Below, one piece after another: positions 55,312-64,000 of a DNA stretch of 64,000 nucleotides. Numbering within the stretch: position 1 is the stretch's first letter; the number at the start of each line of letters is the position of its first letter. The stretch is from Thalassobacillus sp. CUG 92003 (GTDB lineage: Bacteria > Bacillota > Bacilli > Bacillales > Halobacillaceae): positions 62,001-126,000 of the forward strand of contig NZ_JABLSJ010000005.1 in NCBI RefSeq assembly GCF_013618635.1. Direction: 5' to 3'. The position numbers and the translations under genes were made by a program. Under the pieces are notes generated by a model that had not been told where the DNA came from, searched no databases, and worked only from the letters and a program-made list of their open reading frames with translations.

Positions 55312-55806
55312 ATGTTTTTCAATGTACTAAGAAACAACCGTTGGGCAGCTGGCATCCTTACGTTTATCAGAATCTATTTAGGCTACACATGGCTAACGGC
55401 CGGAATAGGCAAACTTACCGGCGGATTTGATGCCGGGGGATTTATTCAAGGCGCTATCGGTAAAGCAGAAGGCGCTCATCCCGTCGTGCAAGGATGGTGG
55501 GCCGCATTTCTGGAAACCATCGCACTACCTCAGGCGGGTCTTTTCACTTTTCTAGTCATGTGGGGAGAAGTTCTTGTTGGTGCTGCACTCTTGTTAGGCG
55601 TTTTAACAAACTTTGCTGCACTGATGGGGTTAACGATGAATTTTGCCTTTCTATTTAGTGGTACGATCAGCACTAACCCAGAAATGGTGATTCTAACCTT
55701 CATTATTCTAGCTGCTGGATTTAATGCAGGAACATTCGGTTTAGATCGGTGGGTCAAACCCTACCTTAACCAATTCGATTTAAGGCGAAAAGTAGCAACT
55801 CAATAA
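55312..55806 (+). CDS. DoxX family membrane protein
   Basis: 164 residues with four hydrophobic segments, FIRIYLGYTWLTAGIGKLTG at the start and LVMWGEVLVGAALLLGVLT in the middle, the DoxX pattern. In some bacteria DoxX works with thiosulfate-quinone reductase or thiol stress complexes. GAAAGGTGG stands before ATG 55312. Terminator follows. Confidence 0.88.
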   Translation: MFFNVLRNNRWAAGILTFIRIYLGYTWLTAGIGKLTGGFDAGGFIQGAIGKAEGAHPVVQGWWAAFLETIALPQAGLFTFLVMWGEVLVGAALLLGVLTNFAALMGLTMNFAFLFSGTISTNPEMVILTFIILAAGFNAGTFGLDRWVKPYLNQFDLRRKVATQ

Positions 55807-55814
55807 CCTTTCGT

Positions 55815-55850
55815 AAACAGGGAGGCTTCTGTTGACCCGCCTCCCTGTTT
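55815..55850 (+). terminator. Terminator of the DoxX gene
   Basis: AAACAGGGAGGC pairs perfectly with GCCTCCCTGTTT, followed by CGATCTCTTT. Confidence 0.8.
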
Positions 55851-55905
55851 CGATCTCTTTCTCTCATGCTATAATGAGTCATCATACATAAAAGGATGAT
55901 GTCTC

Positions 55906-56658
55906 ATGGATTGGAGTATGCTCGTCATCATATTTTCAGCTGGCCTGGGTGCTGGCTTTATAAACGTTATGGCAGGAGGTGGTTCCTTACTTACTTTACC
56001 CATTCTTATTTTTGCTGGTCTTCCTTCAGCGATGGCAAATGGAACCAATCGAATAGCCATACTCGCTCAAAATATTACCGCTATCCTCTCATTTCGTACG
56101 AAAGGTGTGTTTTTTGGGAAATTGGGCTTCCTTTTAGCCATACCAGCCATTTTGGGATCGATTATCGGGTCGAACCTGGCCATATCGATCAATGATGCTC
56201 TATTCAATCGGTTACTATCGATTATCATGATTATTGTCCTCATTATCATTGTGGTACAACCTCATAAGAAAATTAAACCCGTCGTCAACCAATTAAATAT
56301 GTTACATAAATTAGGCTTTGCCTTAGCGTTTTTTCTTGTTGGGATTTACGGCGGTTTTATTCAAGCTGGCATAGGTTTTGTTATTATTGCTGTATTAAGC
56401 TTGATTACCTCTTATAACCTGATTGAAATTAACAGCCTGAAAGTTTTGATTGTCGGACTGTATATAGCGTGCTCCCTCTTTGTTTTTATCCTGAACGATC
56501 AAATTGCTTGGGGATATGGTGTGGCTTTGGCTCTGGGTATGAGCTTAGGAGCTTACATAGGGAGCATGGCAGCCATTAAAAAAGGTGAAGGGTTAATTAA
56601 GGCCGTCATGGTGATTGCCATTATTGGCATGAGTATCAGTTTATGGTTCAGAAGTTAA
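55906..56658 (+). CDS. TauE/SafE (TSUP) family permease (second)
   Basis: 250 residues with eight hydrophobic segments; GLGAGFINVMAGGGSLLTLPILIFAGLPSAMANGTNRIAI at the N terminus and GGFIQAGIGFVIIAVL in the second half are TSUP marks. The same family as 42888-43673 but clearly a different branch. It lies next to DoxX; a sulfur compound is a possible substrate but unproven. Confidence 0.87.
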   Translation: MDWSMLVIIFSAGLGAGFINVMAGGGSLLTLPILIFAGLPSAMANGTNRIAILAQNITAILSFRTKGVFFGKLGFLLAIPAILGSIIGSNLAISINDALFNRLLSIIMIIVLIIIVVQPHKKIKPVVNQLNMLHKLGFALAFFLVGIYGGFIQAGIGFVIIAVLSLITSYNLIEINSLKVLIVGLYIACSLFVFILNDQIAWGYGVALALGMSLGAYIGSMAAIKKGEGLIKAVMVIAIIGMSISLWFRS

Positions 56659-56737
56659 TGATTTCTCCTCGAACGGTCCGGTTTTGTGCTCATAATAATC
56701 AGATAATCGGACAAACTTACAGTGAGGAGGGTTAAGT

Positions 56738-56965
56738 ATGGCTGATAAAAAGTCATCTCATCACGTTGGACAACCGCATAAAGTCGAACATGACAGCAAT
56801 CGTGACAATCCCATGAATCACTGGTCCGAAGAACTAGAGTCCCCTCATTCATTATCCTCAGCAAATTGGAATGATTTATACAACCGTAAATTGGCAGGGC
56901 ATTCAAAAGTTTCAGGAACACAAAGATTGTCCATGTCTGAAGAACGTACCAGGAGCTATCAATGA
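56738..56965 (+). CDS. Unrecognised small hydrophilic protein
   Basis: A 75-residue His/Ser/Asn-rich protein without hydrophobic segments, probably disordered; blocks HHVGQPHKVEHDSNRDNPMN and HWSEELESPHSL. GAGGAGGG precedes the ATG, so it is likely expressed. Abundance of polar residues recalls small spore-associated proteins, but no family was recognised. Confidence 0.65.
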   Translation: MADKKSSHHVGQPHKVEHDSNRDNPMNHWSEELESPHSLSSANWNDLYNRKLAGHSKVSGTQRLSMSEERTRSYQ

Positions 56966-57047
56966 AGCCCACCTTATGGGTATTTGACTATACGGGACAT
57001 TCGCCTGTTGCATAAGTTATGTTGTAAACCCTTCTGGAGGTGAGCTT

Positions 57048-57167
57048 ATGTACGGTTGTGGGAACACGTGTGGTGGCCATAGCGGCTATGGAGGCGGAAA
57101 GACGCTCACATTAATCGTTGTGTTGTTTATATTGCTCATAATTGTGGGCGCTGCTTACTACTGCTAA
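57048..57167 (+). CDS. YjcZ family sporulation-associated membrane peptide
   Basis: A 39-residue peptide starting MYGCGNTCGGHSGYGGGKTL and followed by a hydrophobic helix, TLIVVLFILLIIVGAAYYC. The Gly/Tyr-rich head and LIVVLFILLIIVG helix are the YjcZ family mark. CTGGAGGTGAG is well spaced. Three or four cysteines at its head and end are notable. Supports spore formation. Confidence 0.85.
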   Translation: MYGCGNTCGGHSGYGGGKTLTLIVVLFILLIIVGAAYYC

Positions 57168-57212
57168 TAATAAGACGAGGCACACGGATACAGTGTGCCT
57201 CGTCTTATTATT
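57167..57212. terminator. Bidirectional terminator between yjcZ-like gene and ktrD
   Basis: AATAAGACGAGGCACAC pairs perfectly with GTGTGCCTCGTCTTATT around the loop GGATACA. Confidence 0.92.
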
Positions 57213-57214
57213 CA

Positions 57215-58576
57215 TCAACCGATTATGATGCGTTCTTTCGGATAATGATAATTATTCGTTTTTTTATCTGTTTTAAATGTGAATAAAAATGTTAGGATAC
57301 CGATCCTTCCAAGAAACATTAACGCCATGAGTACTATTTTCCCAAACGGCGTCAAGCCTGACGTTATGCCTAAGGATAACCCCACTGTTCCAAAAGCTGA
57401 GCAAATCTCAAAGACGATTTCCACCAGATCAAATGGTTCGGTGATGGTTAATGCCACTACCGCGACAAAGCATGTCAGAAAAGCCATCATTGTCACGACG
57501 ACCGCCTTATTCAAATCTTCATTATGGATCTCACGACGAAATATCCTTATTCGTGTAAATCCTCTGGAAAATGTCAAAATAAAGATAATCACTAATGCGA
57601 ATGTGGTTGTTCTGATACCGCCCCCTACACTACTGGGACTGGCGCCGATAAACATTAATGAAGACATGAACAGATGAGTTTGTTCAGTAAATTGGCTGAC
57701 GTCCATCGTTGATAATCCGCCGCTCCGAGTGGTGACAGACTGAAATAACGCATAAAAAAAGATTTCATGCCATGATTTATCAGAAAAGAAATGATTGAAT
57801 TCTAATATGATAATCACGAAGAAACCTACTACCACCAGAGCGAAGAAAGTAAATGACGTCAGCTTTGCAAACAACGAAAAGCGGATGGTCCTAAGATCCG
57901 AATAATTGCTGAATAAAAACTGCTTCACTTCGATTAAGACAGGAAAGCCGATTGCACCCGCTACGATAAGTATGATATTGATAAATTGGACAAAATAATC
58001 ATCTTTAAATGGAATAAGTGATTGTCCTGTAATATCAAAACCACCATTGGTCATGGCGCTAATTGTTCCGAAAAACCCTTGAAGATAGGCCTCTCCAGGA
58101 TCAAAGTACTGCAAAAAATAGGTGCCCAGGGTCAGAAACCCTAACAATTCAATCAATAGCACGACAAGCAGAATTTGTTTGATCAATCTGACAACGCCGG
58201 AGAAAGTGGATTGATTTTGATCCGTCATAATGAGCCGACGTTCTTTCAGACCAATTTTTTTCCCCAACGCCAGCCATATAACCGTGCCCAGAGTCATGAT
58301 CCCGATGCCTCCGAGCTGAAGGACGAACGCCAGTATAAAAATCCCAGTTGTACTGAATGTTTCGGCTGTCGGGACAACAGTCAGACCTGTAACACTGACG
58401 GCGCTTACCGCTGTAAACAATATATCAATAAACGATAAACTCACTCCAGGTTGATGTGCTATCGGCAGTGAAATCAATATCGAGGCTACGGTCACTGCAA
58501 ATAAATAAAACATGGCAATCAACTGAAAGGGGGATAGTTCGTTCAACCAATGGAAGTTATTAAATCTGACCCTCAT
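57215..58576 (-). CDS. ktrD: KtrD, K+ translocating subunit of Ktr system
   Basis: 453 residues of the TrkH/KtrB/HKT family with four pore repeats; selectivity regions are AVSVTGLTV, SAMTNGGFDITG, SVTTRSGGLST and SAFGTVGLSLG, each with the conserved Gly. The N terminus begins LNELSPFQLIAMFYLF. It imports K+ with Na+, gated by KtrC (20106-20774). Short loops and C terminus are as in KtrD. The B/D distinction is from pairing with KtrC. Confidence 0.9.
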   Translation of the reverse strand: MRVRFNNFHWLNELSPFQLIAMFYLFAVTVASILISLPIAHQPGVSLSFIDILFTAVSAVSVTGLTVVPTAETFSTTGIFILAFVLQLGGIGIMTLGTVIWLALGKKIGLKERRLIMTDQNQSTFSGVVRLIKQILLVVLLIELLGFLTLGTYFLQYFDPGEAYLQGFFGTISAMTNGGFDITGQSLIPFKDDYFVQFINIILIVAGAIGFPVLIEVKQFLFSNYSDLRTIRFSLFAKLTSFTFFALVVVGFFVIIILEFNHFFSDKSWHEIFFYALFQSVTTRSGGLSTMDVSQFTEQTHLFMSSLMFIGASPSSVGGGIRTTTFALVIIFILTFSRGFTRIRIFRREIHNEDLNKAVVVTMMAFLTCFVAVVALTITEPFDLVEIVFEICSAFGTVGLSLGITSGLTPFGKIVLMALMFLGRIGILTFLFTFKTDKKTNNYHYPKERIIIG

Positions 58577-58683
58577 AGCGTTTCTCCTTTGTACAAAAAC
58601 TTCATGTAAGTATGTTTCTTTTTATTTGTTTCTTGCAACCATTGATGGTGTTATCTATGAGTAGTCACCTAGCATGATGCCGT

Positions 58684-59109
58684 TTATCTCGTACTTTCTT
58701 CACCACGCCGTTTAAATTCATTTAATAAATCTTCACCTTGATAACCTTCATCAAGCAGCAATTTCAGCATTTTTTCAATTTGTTCTCGTCTTCGATCAAT
58801 AATCGAACCTATAAATAAAACATTAATATTATCACCAATTAGGTTGGTATCTATCGCTTTTACGAGAAATGAAGCAGGTTGATTACTTTGCTTGGTGATT
58901 TTCACTTGGATGATAAACTCTTCCTGGTTGTCCACTAAGTCAGAAAAGAAGTCAGCGTACTCCTGATCGAGATAAGCTTCAATCACCCACGTGCCTTGAT
59001 CGTCCTCACGGTTAATAATCAGGCCATCTATCAGTTTTATCCGCCGTTGCGTGATATCATCATTTTTTTCTTCAACGAGATCTAATGAAACTAACTTGAA
59101 CGTTTTCAC
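58684..59109 (-). CDS. YwpF-like protein
   Basis: A 141-residue soluble acidic protein starting KTFKLVSLDLVEE, then LIDGLIINREDDQGTWVIEAYLD, similar to YwpF of B. subtilis as I recall. The GTG at 59109 has GGGAGTG upstream and gives the family's start. Role unknown. It lies between moaA and ktrD and shares strand with both. Confidence 0.75.
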   Translation of the reverse strand: MKTFKLVSLDLVEEKNDDITQRRIKLIDGLIINREDDQGTWVIEAYLDQEYADFFSDLVDNQEEFIIQVKITKQSNQPASFLVKAIDTNLIGDNINVLFIGSIIDRRREQIEKMLKLLLDEGYQGEDLLNEFKRRGEESTR

Positions 59110-59287
59110 CTTAGTTACACTCCCAGCGTGTATGTATAGATTCATTATAGGGCACCAACGATCATAGAGCAAAAAGAAATCCGTCCTTCTGGATTTCAAG
59201 TATAACCTTTATCCATTCACGGGAACATCTCAGCGATAAGTGACCTTCTATAATGACACTCTAAAGATTCTATTAGAATGCTCTTTT

Positions 59288-60298
59288 TTAACCTCCGATA
59301 TAGGACATCTCAATTTTCTTTTCATTAAACGGTTTTCCTTCCGCACGTTCTTCAGAATAACGGTCGTTCCTCCCTGTCCAAATCCGGATCAGCTCCGTGA
59401 TAATCTCTTCGTCACTCTGGTCATGGCGGAGCATTGATTTTATATCGTAACCTTTGGATGCAAATAAACAGGTGAACAGGTTTCCGTCAGCTGATAACCT
59501 GACTCGCGTACATGTGCTGCAAAAAGCTTCCGTCACTGAAGAAATAACGCCAATCTCTCCGTCGCCATCTGTATATTGAAACCGATCGGCCACTTCACCA
59601 TAGTAGCCTTTATCAATAGGCTCTAGCGGCAGCTCCTTATGAATCATGTCGATAATTTCTCGTTTTGCTACCACATTGTCCATGTTCCATCCATTGTGGT
59701 TCCCTACATCCATAAATTCTATGAAGCGGAGAATATGGCCGGAGTCCTTAAAGTGTCTTGCCATGGGTAAAATTTGACCTTCATTCATGCCTTTTTTAAC
59801 GACCATGTTAATTTTTACTTTTAACCCCGCAGCTTCTGCAGCCTCTATTCCTTTTAGTACAGGTTTAGTGGAGACACCTCTCCCATTCGTTTGTTGAAAT
59901 ACTTCATCCTCAATCGCATCCAGACTGATATTTACACGATCCAAGCCAGCTGCTTTCAATTTACTTGCTTGTTTTACGAGGAATACACCGTTTGTAGTCA
60001 GCGCAATATCTTCTATGCCCTCTATTTCAAAAAGGCGTCTAATAAGCTGATCCAAATCTTTTCTCAACAAAGGCTCCCCACCTGTAATCCGGATTTTCTC
60101 TGTTCCGAATCGTGCAAAAATTTCTGCTAACCGGGCAATTTCGTCGAAGCTCAACAATTCGTCCTGAGATAAAAAAGGATAATCTTCTCCAAATATTTCA
60201 GCTGGCATACAATAGGTGCACCTGAAATTACATTGGTCGATAACGGATATGCGCAAGTCTTTCATTGGACGTTCATATTGATCAAGAACGTAATCCAT
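59288..60298 (-). CDS. moaA: GTP 3',8-cyclase MoaA
   Basis: 336 residues; radical SAM enzyme with CNFRCTYC (Cys23, Cys27, Cys30), [10 protein letters not shown], and a C-terminal [4Fe-4S] cluster region [21 protein letters not shown]. It makes the first intermediate of molybdenum cofactor. The last residues YIGG end as in MoaA, whose C-terminal GG is needed. ATG 60298 with AAGGAG is preferred. It follows moeA by 40 bp. Confidence 0.95.
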   Translation of the reverse strand: MDYVLDQYERPMKDLRISVIDQCNFRCTYCMPAEIFGEDYPFLSQDELLSFDEIARLAEIFARFGTEKIRITGGEPLLRKDLDQLIRRLFEIEGIEDIALTTNGVFLVKQASKLKAAGLDRVNISLDAIEDEVFQQTNGRGVSTKPVLKGIEAAEAAGLKVKINMVVKKGMNEGQILPMARHFKDSGHILRFIEFMDVGNHNGWNMDNVVAKREIIDMIHKELPLEPIDKGYYGEVADRFQYTDGDGEIGVISSVTEAFCSTCTRVRLSADGNLFTCLFASKGYDIKSMLRHDQSDEEIITELIRIWTGRNDRYSEERAEGKPFNEKKIEMSYIGG

Positions 60299-60338
60299 TT
60301 TTTTCAGCTCCTTCATCGGATTCCTTACTGATTTAAAG

Positions 60339-61589
60339 CTAGAGGTTAGTGTCATCTTCCAATAATAAAGCCTCGACCTCATCTCCCTTTTGGTAACCAC
60401 GTGTGCCACCTGGAAGGATGATCAGACTGTCTGAACGGGCAAGGGAGGTAACGACAGCAGACTTGTCCATTCCCGCAGGATCTACCATGACTTTACCTTT
60501 GTGGTACCTCACAGAACTCCTGACAAAGCGTGTAAAGGGATTAGGTTTAGGAAAATCTGCACCCAGTTCGGCCTGGATGCGTCGATGAGAAGACCGGGGT
60601 TTTCCTAATTGGTTTTGAATGACAGGAAAAACGAATAATTCAAATCCAACATAACACGCTGACGGATTCCCAGACAATCCAAATAACAACGTCTGGTCTT
60701 TAACTGCAGCGGTGGTTACACTTCCTGGTCTCATCGCAATTTTATTGAACAATAAATCGGCTTCAAGCTCAGCGTAAATAGCTGGCATCAAATCAAAATC
60801 ACCGACAGAGACGCCGCCAGTCGTAATAAGGATGTCCACCTCTTGTATGGCTTGTTTCACTGCCTGAAAACTGGTATCAAAATCATCCACCAATGTTCCG
60901 TAATCTTTCACTTCAGCTCCCGATCGTTTAATTTGCGACGCAATCATATAAGCGTTCGAATTACGAATTTTTCCAGGCTGCATCGGCTCATCTACCTCTA
61001 ACAATTCACTTCCGGTAGCAAATAGACCTATGATCGGCTTTTGAATAACGTTGACTTCCGCATATCCGAACGTAGCTAACAACGCTTTGACGCCTGGATT
61101 GATCATTGTTCCCTTTTCAACAAGCCTTTCCCCTTCAGCTGTTTCTGATCCCTTCACCATAATGTTGTGCCCTTCATCCATCTTTCGCTTAATGCGCATT
61201 GTGGAACCATCCTGCCCTAACACGTGACAGATTTCAAACATCGCCACACAATCAGCACCTTCAGGGATTTCAGCCCCGGTCATGATTCTGACAGCCTCTC
61301 CCTCATAAACAGGCCGTGATGCTCGTGAACCCGCTCCAACTTGTTCAATCACGTTAAACACTGCAGGATTATCTGAGGTGGCCCCTGCCGTATCTATGGA
61401 ACGAAACGCAAATCCGTCATAAGGTGATTTATCAAAAGGTGGAATGGGATGGGATGCCACTATATCTTCTTTCAGTACTCTTTGATCTGCTTCTTGTAAA
61501 TAAACAGTTTCCCCACGGCCGGGGCGGCTGTAAGCCATCACTTGTGCCAAGGCATCTTCAACTTGTATCGGTTTACGATCGAATGTCAT
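60339..61589 (-). CDS. moeA: Molybdopterin molybdotransferase MoeA
   Basis: 416 residues with the MoeA domains: [14 protein letters not shown] near the N terminus, [13 protein letters not shown], the central [22 protein letters not shown], the MoaB-like [12 protein letters not shown], and [19 protein letters not shown]. It inserts molybdate into adenylated molybdopterin. It starts the moeA-moaA transcript. No molybdoenzyme is encoded in the window. Confidence 0.95.
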   Translation of the reverse strand: MTFDRKPIQVEDALAQVMAYSRPGRGETVYLQEADQRVLKEDIVASHPIPPFDKSPYDGFAFRSIDTAGATSDNPAVFNVIEQVGAGSRASRPVYEGEAVRIMTGAEIPEGADCVAMFEICHVLGQDGSTMRIKRKMDEGHNIMVKGSETAEGERLVEKGTMINPGVKALLATFGYAEVNVIQKPIIGLFATGSELLEVDEPMQPGKIRNSNAYMIASQIKRSGAEVKDYGTLVDDFDTSFQAVKQAIQEVDILITTGGVSVGDFDLMPAIYAELEADLLFNKIAMRPGSVTTAAVKDQTLLFGLSGNPSACYVGFELFVFPVIQNQLGKPRSSHRRIQAELGADFPKPNPFTRFVRSSVRYHKGKVMVDPAGMDKSAVVTSLARSDSLIILPGGTRGYQKGDEVEALLLEDDTNL

Positions 61590-61741
61590 GCGGAACCTCC
61601 TGTATCGTATCTACAACATACTTCTATTGTAAAGAAACATCATCCAAGGGTCTAACATTATCCTCGTGCGCGTCCCTCCCTGTTTCCCCATAAATATTAC
61701 GGGGTATGGTCATACTAGATACCAGAAGGAGGCGTACGTTT

Positions 61742-63091
61742 ATGAACACTACATATGACGTTATTGTCATTGGCGCTGGAGTCGCCGGAGGCTCAATTGC
61801 GACGAAAGCCCAACAAGAAGGCAAAGAGGTTGCCGTAATCGAACAATCTATGTTTGGGGGCACGTGCCCAAATAAAGGATGTATTCCTAAAAAAGTTATG
61901 ACGGGCCTTGTGCAGACCTATGCTGAGTCAAGGCAATTAACGGGCGTAGGAATTAAAGGAGAATTATCTTTGAACTGGCACGATCTTCTCGCCTATAAGG
62001 ATGAATTCACAGAACCTGTGCCGGATGCAACAGAGGAAAGCTTACGGGCCAAAGGAATTGTCACCTATAAAGGTAAGGCAAGCTTCCTCGATCCTCATAC
62101 AGTTAAAGTGGGAGAAGAGAATCTTACCGCTACACACATCGTCATTGCGACTGGTGCCAAACCCACACCTCTTCCCATCGACGGAGCAGACCACATGATC
62201 ACAAGTGACGAGTTTTTAGATCTTAAAGAACTTCCCGAGCGTATCGTATTTATAGGAGGCGGGTATATCTCCTTTGAATTTGCTCATATATGTGCCCGCT
62301 TGAACAAAGATGTCGTCATGATTCATCGAGGTCGTCATGTACTAGAAAACTTTGATCATGAAATGACCAACAAATTAGTCGAGCTTTCTAAGGACATTGG
62401 CATTGATATTCACACAGGAACTGAAGCTACGTCGATTACGAAGCTTGACAATGGCTCTTATAAAATAGATGTCACCAAGTTTGACCATGAACACACCCTC
62501 AAAGCAGATATGATTGTTCATGGTGCCGGTCGCCAGGCAAATATTACAGGGCTGGAACTCAATAACGCAGGGATTGAAGCAAGTGAGAAAGGCATCATAG
62601 TGAACCATAATATGCAATCTACCTCTCAGCCTCACATTTATGCTGCTGGTGACGTAGCGGATACACTTGATGCCCCTTTAACACCTAATGCTAATAAGAA
62701 CGCTGAGCAGGTCATTCGACACATGTTTGAAGAAAAAGGACTCGAAACCACGCGCCCAACTCCTTCAATTGTTTATACGCATCCTAAACTTGCAGCGGTC
62801 GGTTTGACCCAGCAGGAAGCTCAAGAGAAGAAAATTCCTTACGAAGAGCAATCCAAAAACATTGAGGATTACTTTACGTATTCCAGAAAAAAAGATATCG
62901 GCGCTTACGCCAAAATTTTAACGAATCCTCATACAGATGAAATACTTGGTGCACATGTGTTAACGAGTGAAGCTGATCATTTGATCAACATCTTCACACT
63001 CGCCATCCAAAAAAATCTCACCAAACATGATCTTGAACATGTGTTATGGGGCTTCCCCACTGCTGAAAGTGATATCCCCAGTTTGTTCTAA
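61742..63091 (+). CDS. Flavin disulfide reductase-like oxidoreductase with Phe at the usual His
   Basis: 449 residues of the glutathione reductase family: FAD motif VIGAGVAGGSIA, redox pair GGTCPNKGC (Cys42, Cys47), NAD(P) motif VFIGGGYISFEFAHI, second FAD motif YAAGDVAD. The C-terminal HPT(x)E of the dimer partner site is here WGFPTAESD, where the proton-carrying His is Phe438. The substrate could be a small disulfide or persulfide but cannot be read. AAGGAGG precedes ATG 61742. A half operator GGGGTAT lies in its promoter region. Confidence 0.85.
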   Translation: MNTTYDVIVIGAGVAGGSIATKAQQEGKEVAVIEQSMFGGTCPNKGCIPKKVMTGLVQTYAESRQLTGVGIKGELSLNWHDLLAYKDEFTEPVPDATEESLRAKGIVTYKGKASFLDPHTVKVGEENLTATHIVIATGAKPTPLPIDGADHMITSDEFLDLKELPERIVFIGGGYISFEFAHICARLNKDVVMIHRGRHVLENFDHEMTNKLVELSKDIGIDIHTGTEATSITKLDNGSYKIDVTKFDHEHTLKADMIVHGAGRQANITGLELNNAGIEASEKGIIVNHNMQSTSQPHIYAAGDVADTLDAPLTPNANKNAEQVIRHMFEEKGLETTRPTPSIVYTHPKLAAVGLTQQEAQEKKIPYEEQSKNIEDYFTYSRKKDIGAYAKILTNPHTDEILGAHVLTSEADHLINIFTLAIQKNLTKHDLEHVLWGFPTAESDIPSLF

Positions 63092-63111
63092 GAGATTACT
63101 TTGAAGATAAT

Positions 63112-63168
63112 AAAAGGCTGATGGCTGCCTGCTCAAAATTACTCTGAGACGGCAGTATCAGCCTTTTT
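63112..63168 (+). terminator. Terminator of the flavin oxidoreductase gene
   Basis: AAAGGCTGAT and CTGCC pair with GGCAG and ATCAGCCTTT around a long loop, followed by a T run. Confidence 0.85.
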
Positions 63169-63187
63169 ATATTATTTTACATATAAA

Positions 63188-63322
63188 TTATAAGTTGAGG
63201 TGTTTCATTTTATGCGTATTCATCATGTGATGAATGCGTCTGGCTTTTTGATTAGCTCTCATCCGTTCTGATAAAGAGCGTTTTTCAATAGAAATTGTAA
63301 ATATTAAAAAACTCAATTTCAT
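63188..63322 (-). CDS. YrzI family small protein (1)
   Basis: A 44-residue peptide, MKLSFLIFTISIEKRSLSER, then a basic helix with several His. The FxIFTISIEKR pattern is the YrzI mark. AAGGAGG nine bases before ATG 63322. Such genes often occur in tandem in Bacillus; a second lies at 63445. Function unknown. Confidence 0.8.
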   Translation of the reverse strand: MKLSFLIFTISIEKRSLSERMRANQKARRIHHMMNTHKMKHLNL

Positions 63323-63356
63323 GACTTTATTCCTCCTTCACTTAAAGGATGTTTCG

Positions 63357-63419
63357 CTAAGCACTATCTTTCTCCACATTTAACCAATCCATAAATACAT
63401 TCTGTTTGACTGAATTCAT
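63357..63419 (-). CDS. Possible 20-residue peptide between two YrzI-like genes
   Basis: ATG at 63419, with GAGGTC four bases upstream, opens 20 codons, MNSVKQNVFMDWLNVEKDSA. The frame is short and could be chance; its position between two YrzI-like genes on the same strand is the main support. Confidence 0.35.
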   Translation of the reverse strand: MNSVKQNVFMDWLNVEKDSA

Positions 63420-63444
63420 CTTGACCTCATCCTTTCTTTTAAAA

Positions 63445-63582
63445 TTAGATTTGGGATAAATGCTTAAGCTTACGATCCAACCATTGATCTTGTGCTGTGG
63501 CATGCGAGCCTGGATACCAGGGCTGCCTGCCGTGATTACGCTTCGAGATACGAACTGTAAACATAAAAAATGTCAGTGTCAT
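63445..63582 (-). CDS. YrzI family small protein (2)
   Basis: A 45-residue peptide, MTLTFFMFTVRISKRNHGRQ, then WYPGSHATAQDQWLDRKLKH. The MTLxFFxFTVxIxKR start is again of YrzI type. GGAGG seven bases before ATG 63582. Probably co-transcribed with the other YrzI-like gene downstream. Confidence 0.8.
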   Translation of the reverse strand: MTLTFFMFTVRISKRNHGRQPWYPGSHATAQDQWLDRKLKHLSQI

Positions 63583-63655
63583 CACTCATCCTCCCCTTCC
63601 TCTATCATCATATATTTATTAATAAAAAAGGTTGCTTAAAACCCTTTTATTAAAC

Positions 63656-63686
63656 ATAAAAAGCCACAGGATCCCACCTGTGGCTT
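63656..63686 (-). terminator. Terminator hairpin
   Basis: AAGCCACAGG pairs with CCTGTGGCTT; on the minus strand five T follow. It may end a second short transcript from the right. Confidence 0.75.
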
Positions 63687-63750
63687 CAAACGACCATAAC
63701 CACCCGCAGCAAAATAAGACGATAACGGATGATCATAGAAAAAATGCCAT

Positions 63751-63788
63751 AAAAAAGCCACAAATCTACAATATGTTCGATCTGCGGC
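63751..63788 (-). terminator. Terminator of the 24-residue peptide transcript
   Basis: On the minus strand GCCGCAGATC pairs imperfectly with GATTTGTGGC, followed by six T. Confidence 0.65.
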
Positions 63789-63825
63789 CATTATGATAAA
63801 TTTATTTTAAATAGGTTAAATGAGA

Positions 63826-63900
63826 TTATAAAACAAATTCAGCGCAGGTCGAACCATGCTTGCTATTCAATTGATCTGTCATTACAAATAGTGTTTTCAT
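63826..63900 (-). CDS. Possible 24-residue peptide gene
   Basis: ATG at 63900 with GAGGTC eight bases upstream opens MKTLFVMTDQLNSKHGSTCA then EFVL. A terminator 40 bases past the stop makes a compact transcript of about 150 nt. No family recognised; it could equally be a small RNA. Confidence 0.4.
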   Translation of the reverse strand: MKTLFVMTDQLNSKHGSTCAEFVL

Positions 63901-64000
63901 TAGTGTCGACCTCGCTTTCTGAGAAAATTTTCTTACACAGGAAATTATATAGCGATTTCGGCATAAAGTAAAGCCTTTTTTTCATCCTAGCTGGATAATT

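Noticed and set aside
60290-60340. Overlap of moaA and moeA coding regions
   Set aside because: The overlap exists only if an upstream Met of moaA is used; ATG 60298 with AAGGAG removes it.
61672-61710. A fifth full CstR operator upstream of the flavin oxidoreductase
   Set aside because: Only one half (GGGTAT with TACG before it) is present; the other half position reads AAATAT, so it was kept only as a half site in the findings.

Overview
The window reads as chromosomal DNA of a spore-forming, probably salt-adapted member of the Bacillaceae (Halobacillus/Virgibacillus-like by inference; no species is assigned). The reasons are AGGAGG ribosome sites, frequent GTG/TTG starts, Glu/Asp-rich exported proteins, a BCCT osmolyte transporter, KtrC/KtrD potassium uptake, Spo0E/YjcZ/YvrJ/YrzI-type Bacillus small proteins, and long runs of gene order shared with Bacillus subtilis as I remember it. 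No rRNA, tRNA, CRISPR array or complete transposase gene was seen.

Layout. 0-1.2 kb: end of an unrecognised gene, then an 891-bp transposase-less element bounded by an 8-bp duplication. 1.2-20.8 kb: the yktA - SR1P - speA - slp - pdhDCBA - ykyA - def - ykrA - rpoY - rnjA - ktrC block, opened by a nitronate monooxygenase-like gene, a deacetylase lipoprotein, an aromatic-acid-exporter-like protein and a BCCT transporter. 20.9-27.2 kb: a cytochrome bd-type oxidase with an FNR/Rex-like palindrome upstream, and an asymmetric heterodimeric ABC exporter. 27.3-27.9 kb: a second copy of the terminal-inverted-repeat element. 27.9-41 kb: ykuV-ykuU-ykuT, dapL-dapH, darB, trhA, fadH, ykuE, sco, ykyB and cheV, mirroring the B. 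subtilis yku region with single-gene insertions.

41.2-51.4 kb is an accessory block lodged between cheV and patA, which adjoin in B. subtilis. It holds small membrane proteins, an EamA permease, a TauE/SafE permease, and a reactive-sulfur cluster (rhodanese-MBL fusion, TusA-rhodanese fusion, TusA, DsrE-like, CstR-type repressor, DUF302). Four operators of the form ATACCC-N4-GGGTAT lie in the cluster, each directly against a -10-like hexamer. Next to it are a CcdA/thioredoxin-like export-redox operon and a two-component system. This block is the most interesting accessory system in the window.

51.4-64 kb: patA, spo0E, a signal peptidase, the DUF1659-DUF2922-yvrJ trio, DoxX, a second TSUP permease, ktrD, ywpF, moaA-moeA, a two-Cys flavin disulfide reductase-like enzyme whose usual C-terminal His is Phe, and a tail of very small genes including two YrzI-like proteins.

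Common themes are osmotic and K+ homeostasis (BCCT, KtrC/KtrD, MscS-type YkuT, c-di-AMP-linked DarB), thiol/persulfide chemistry, and cell-envelope and lysine/peptidoglycan precursor synthesis (dapH, dapL, patA). Several families of intergenic repeats sit immediately after stop codons.
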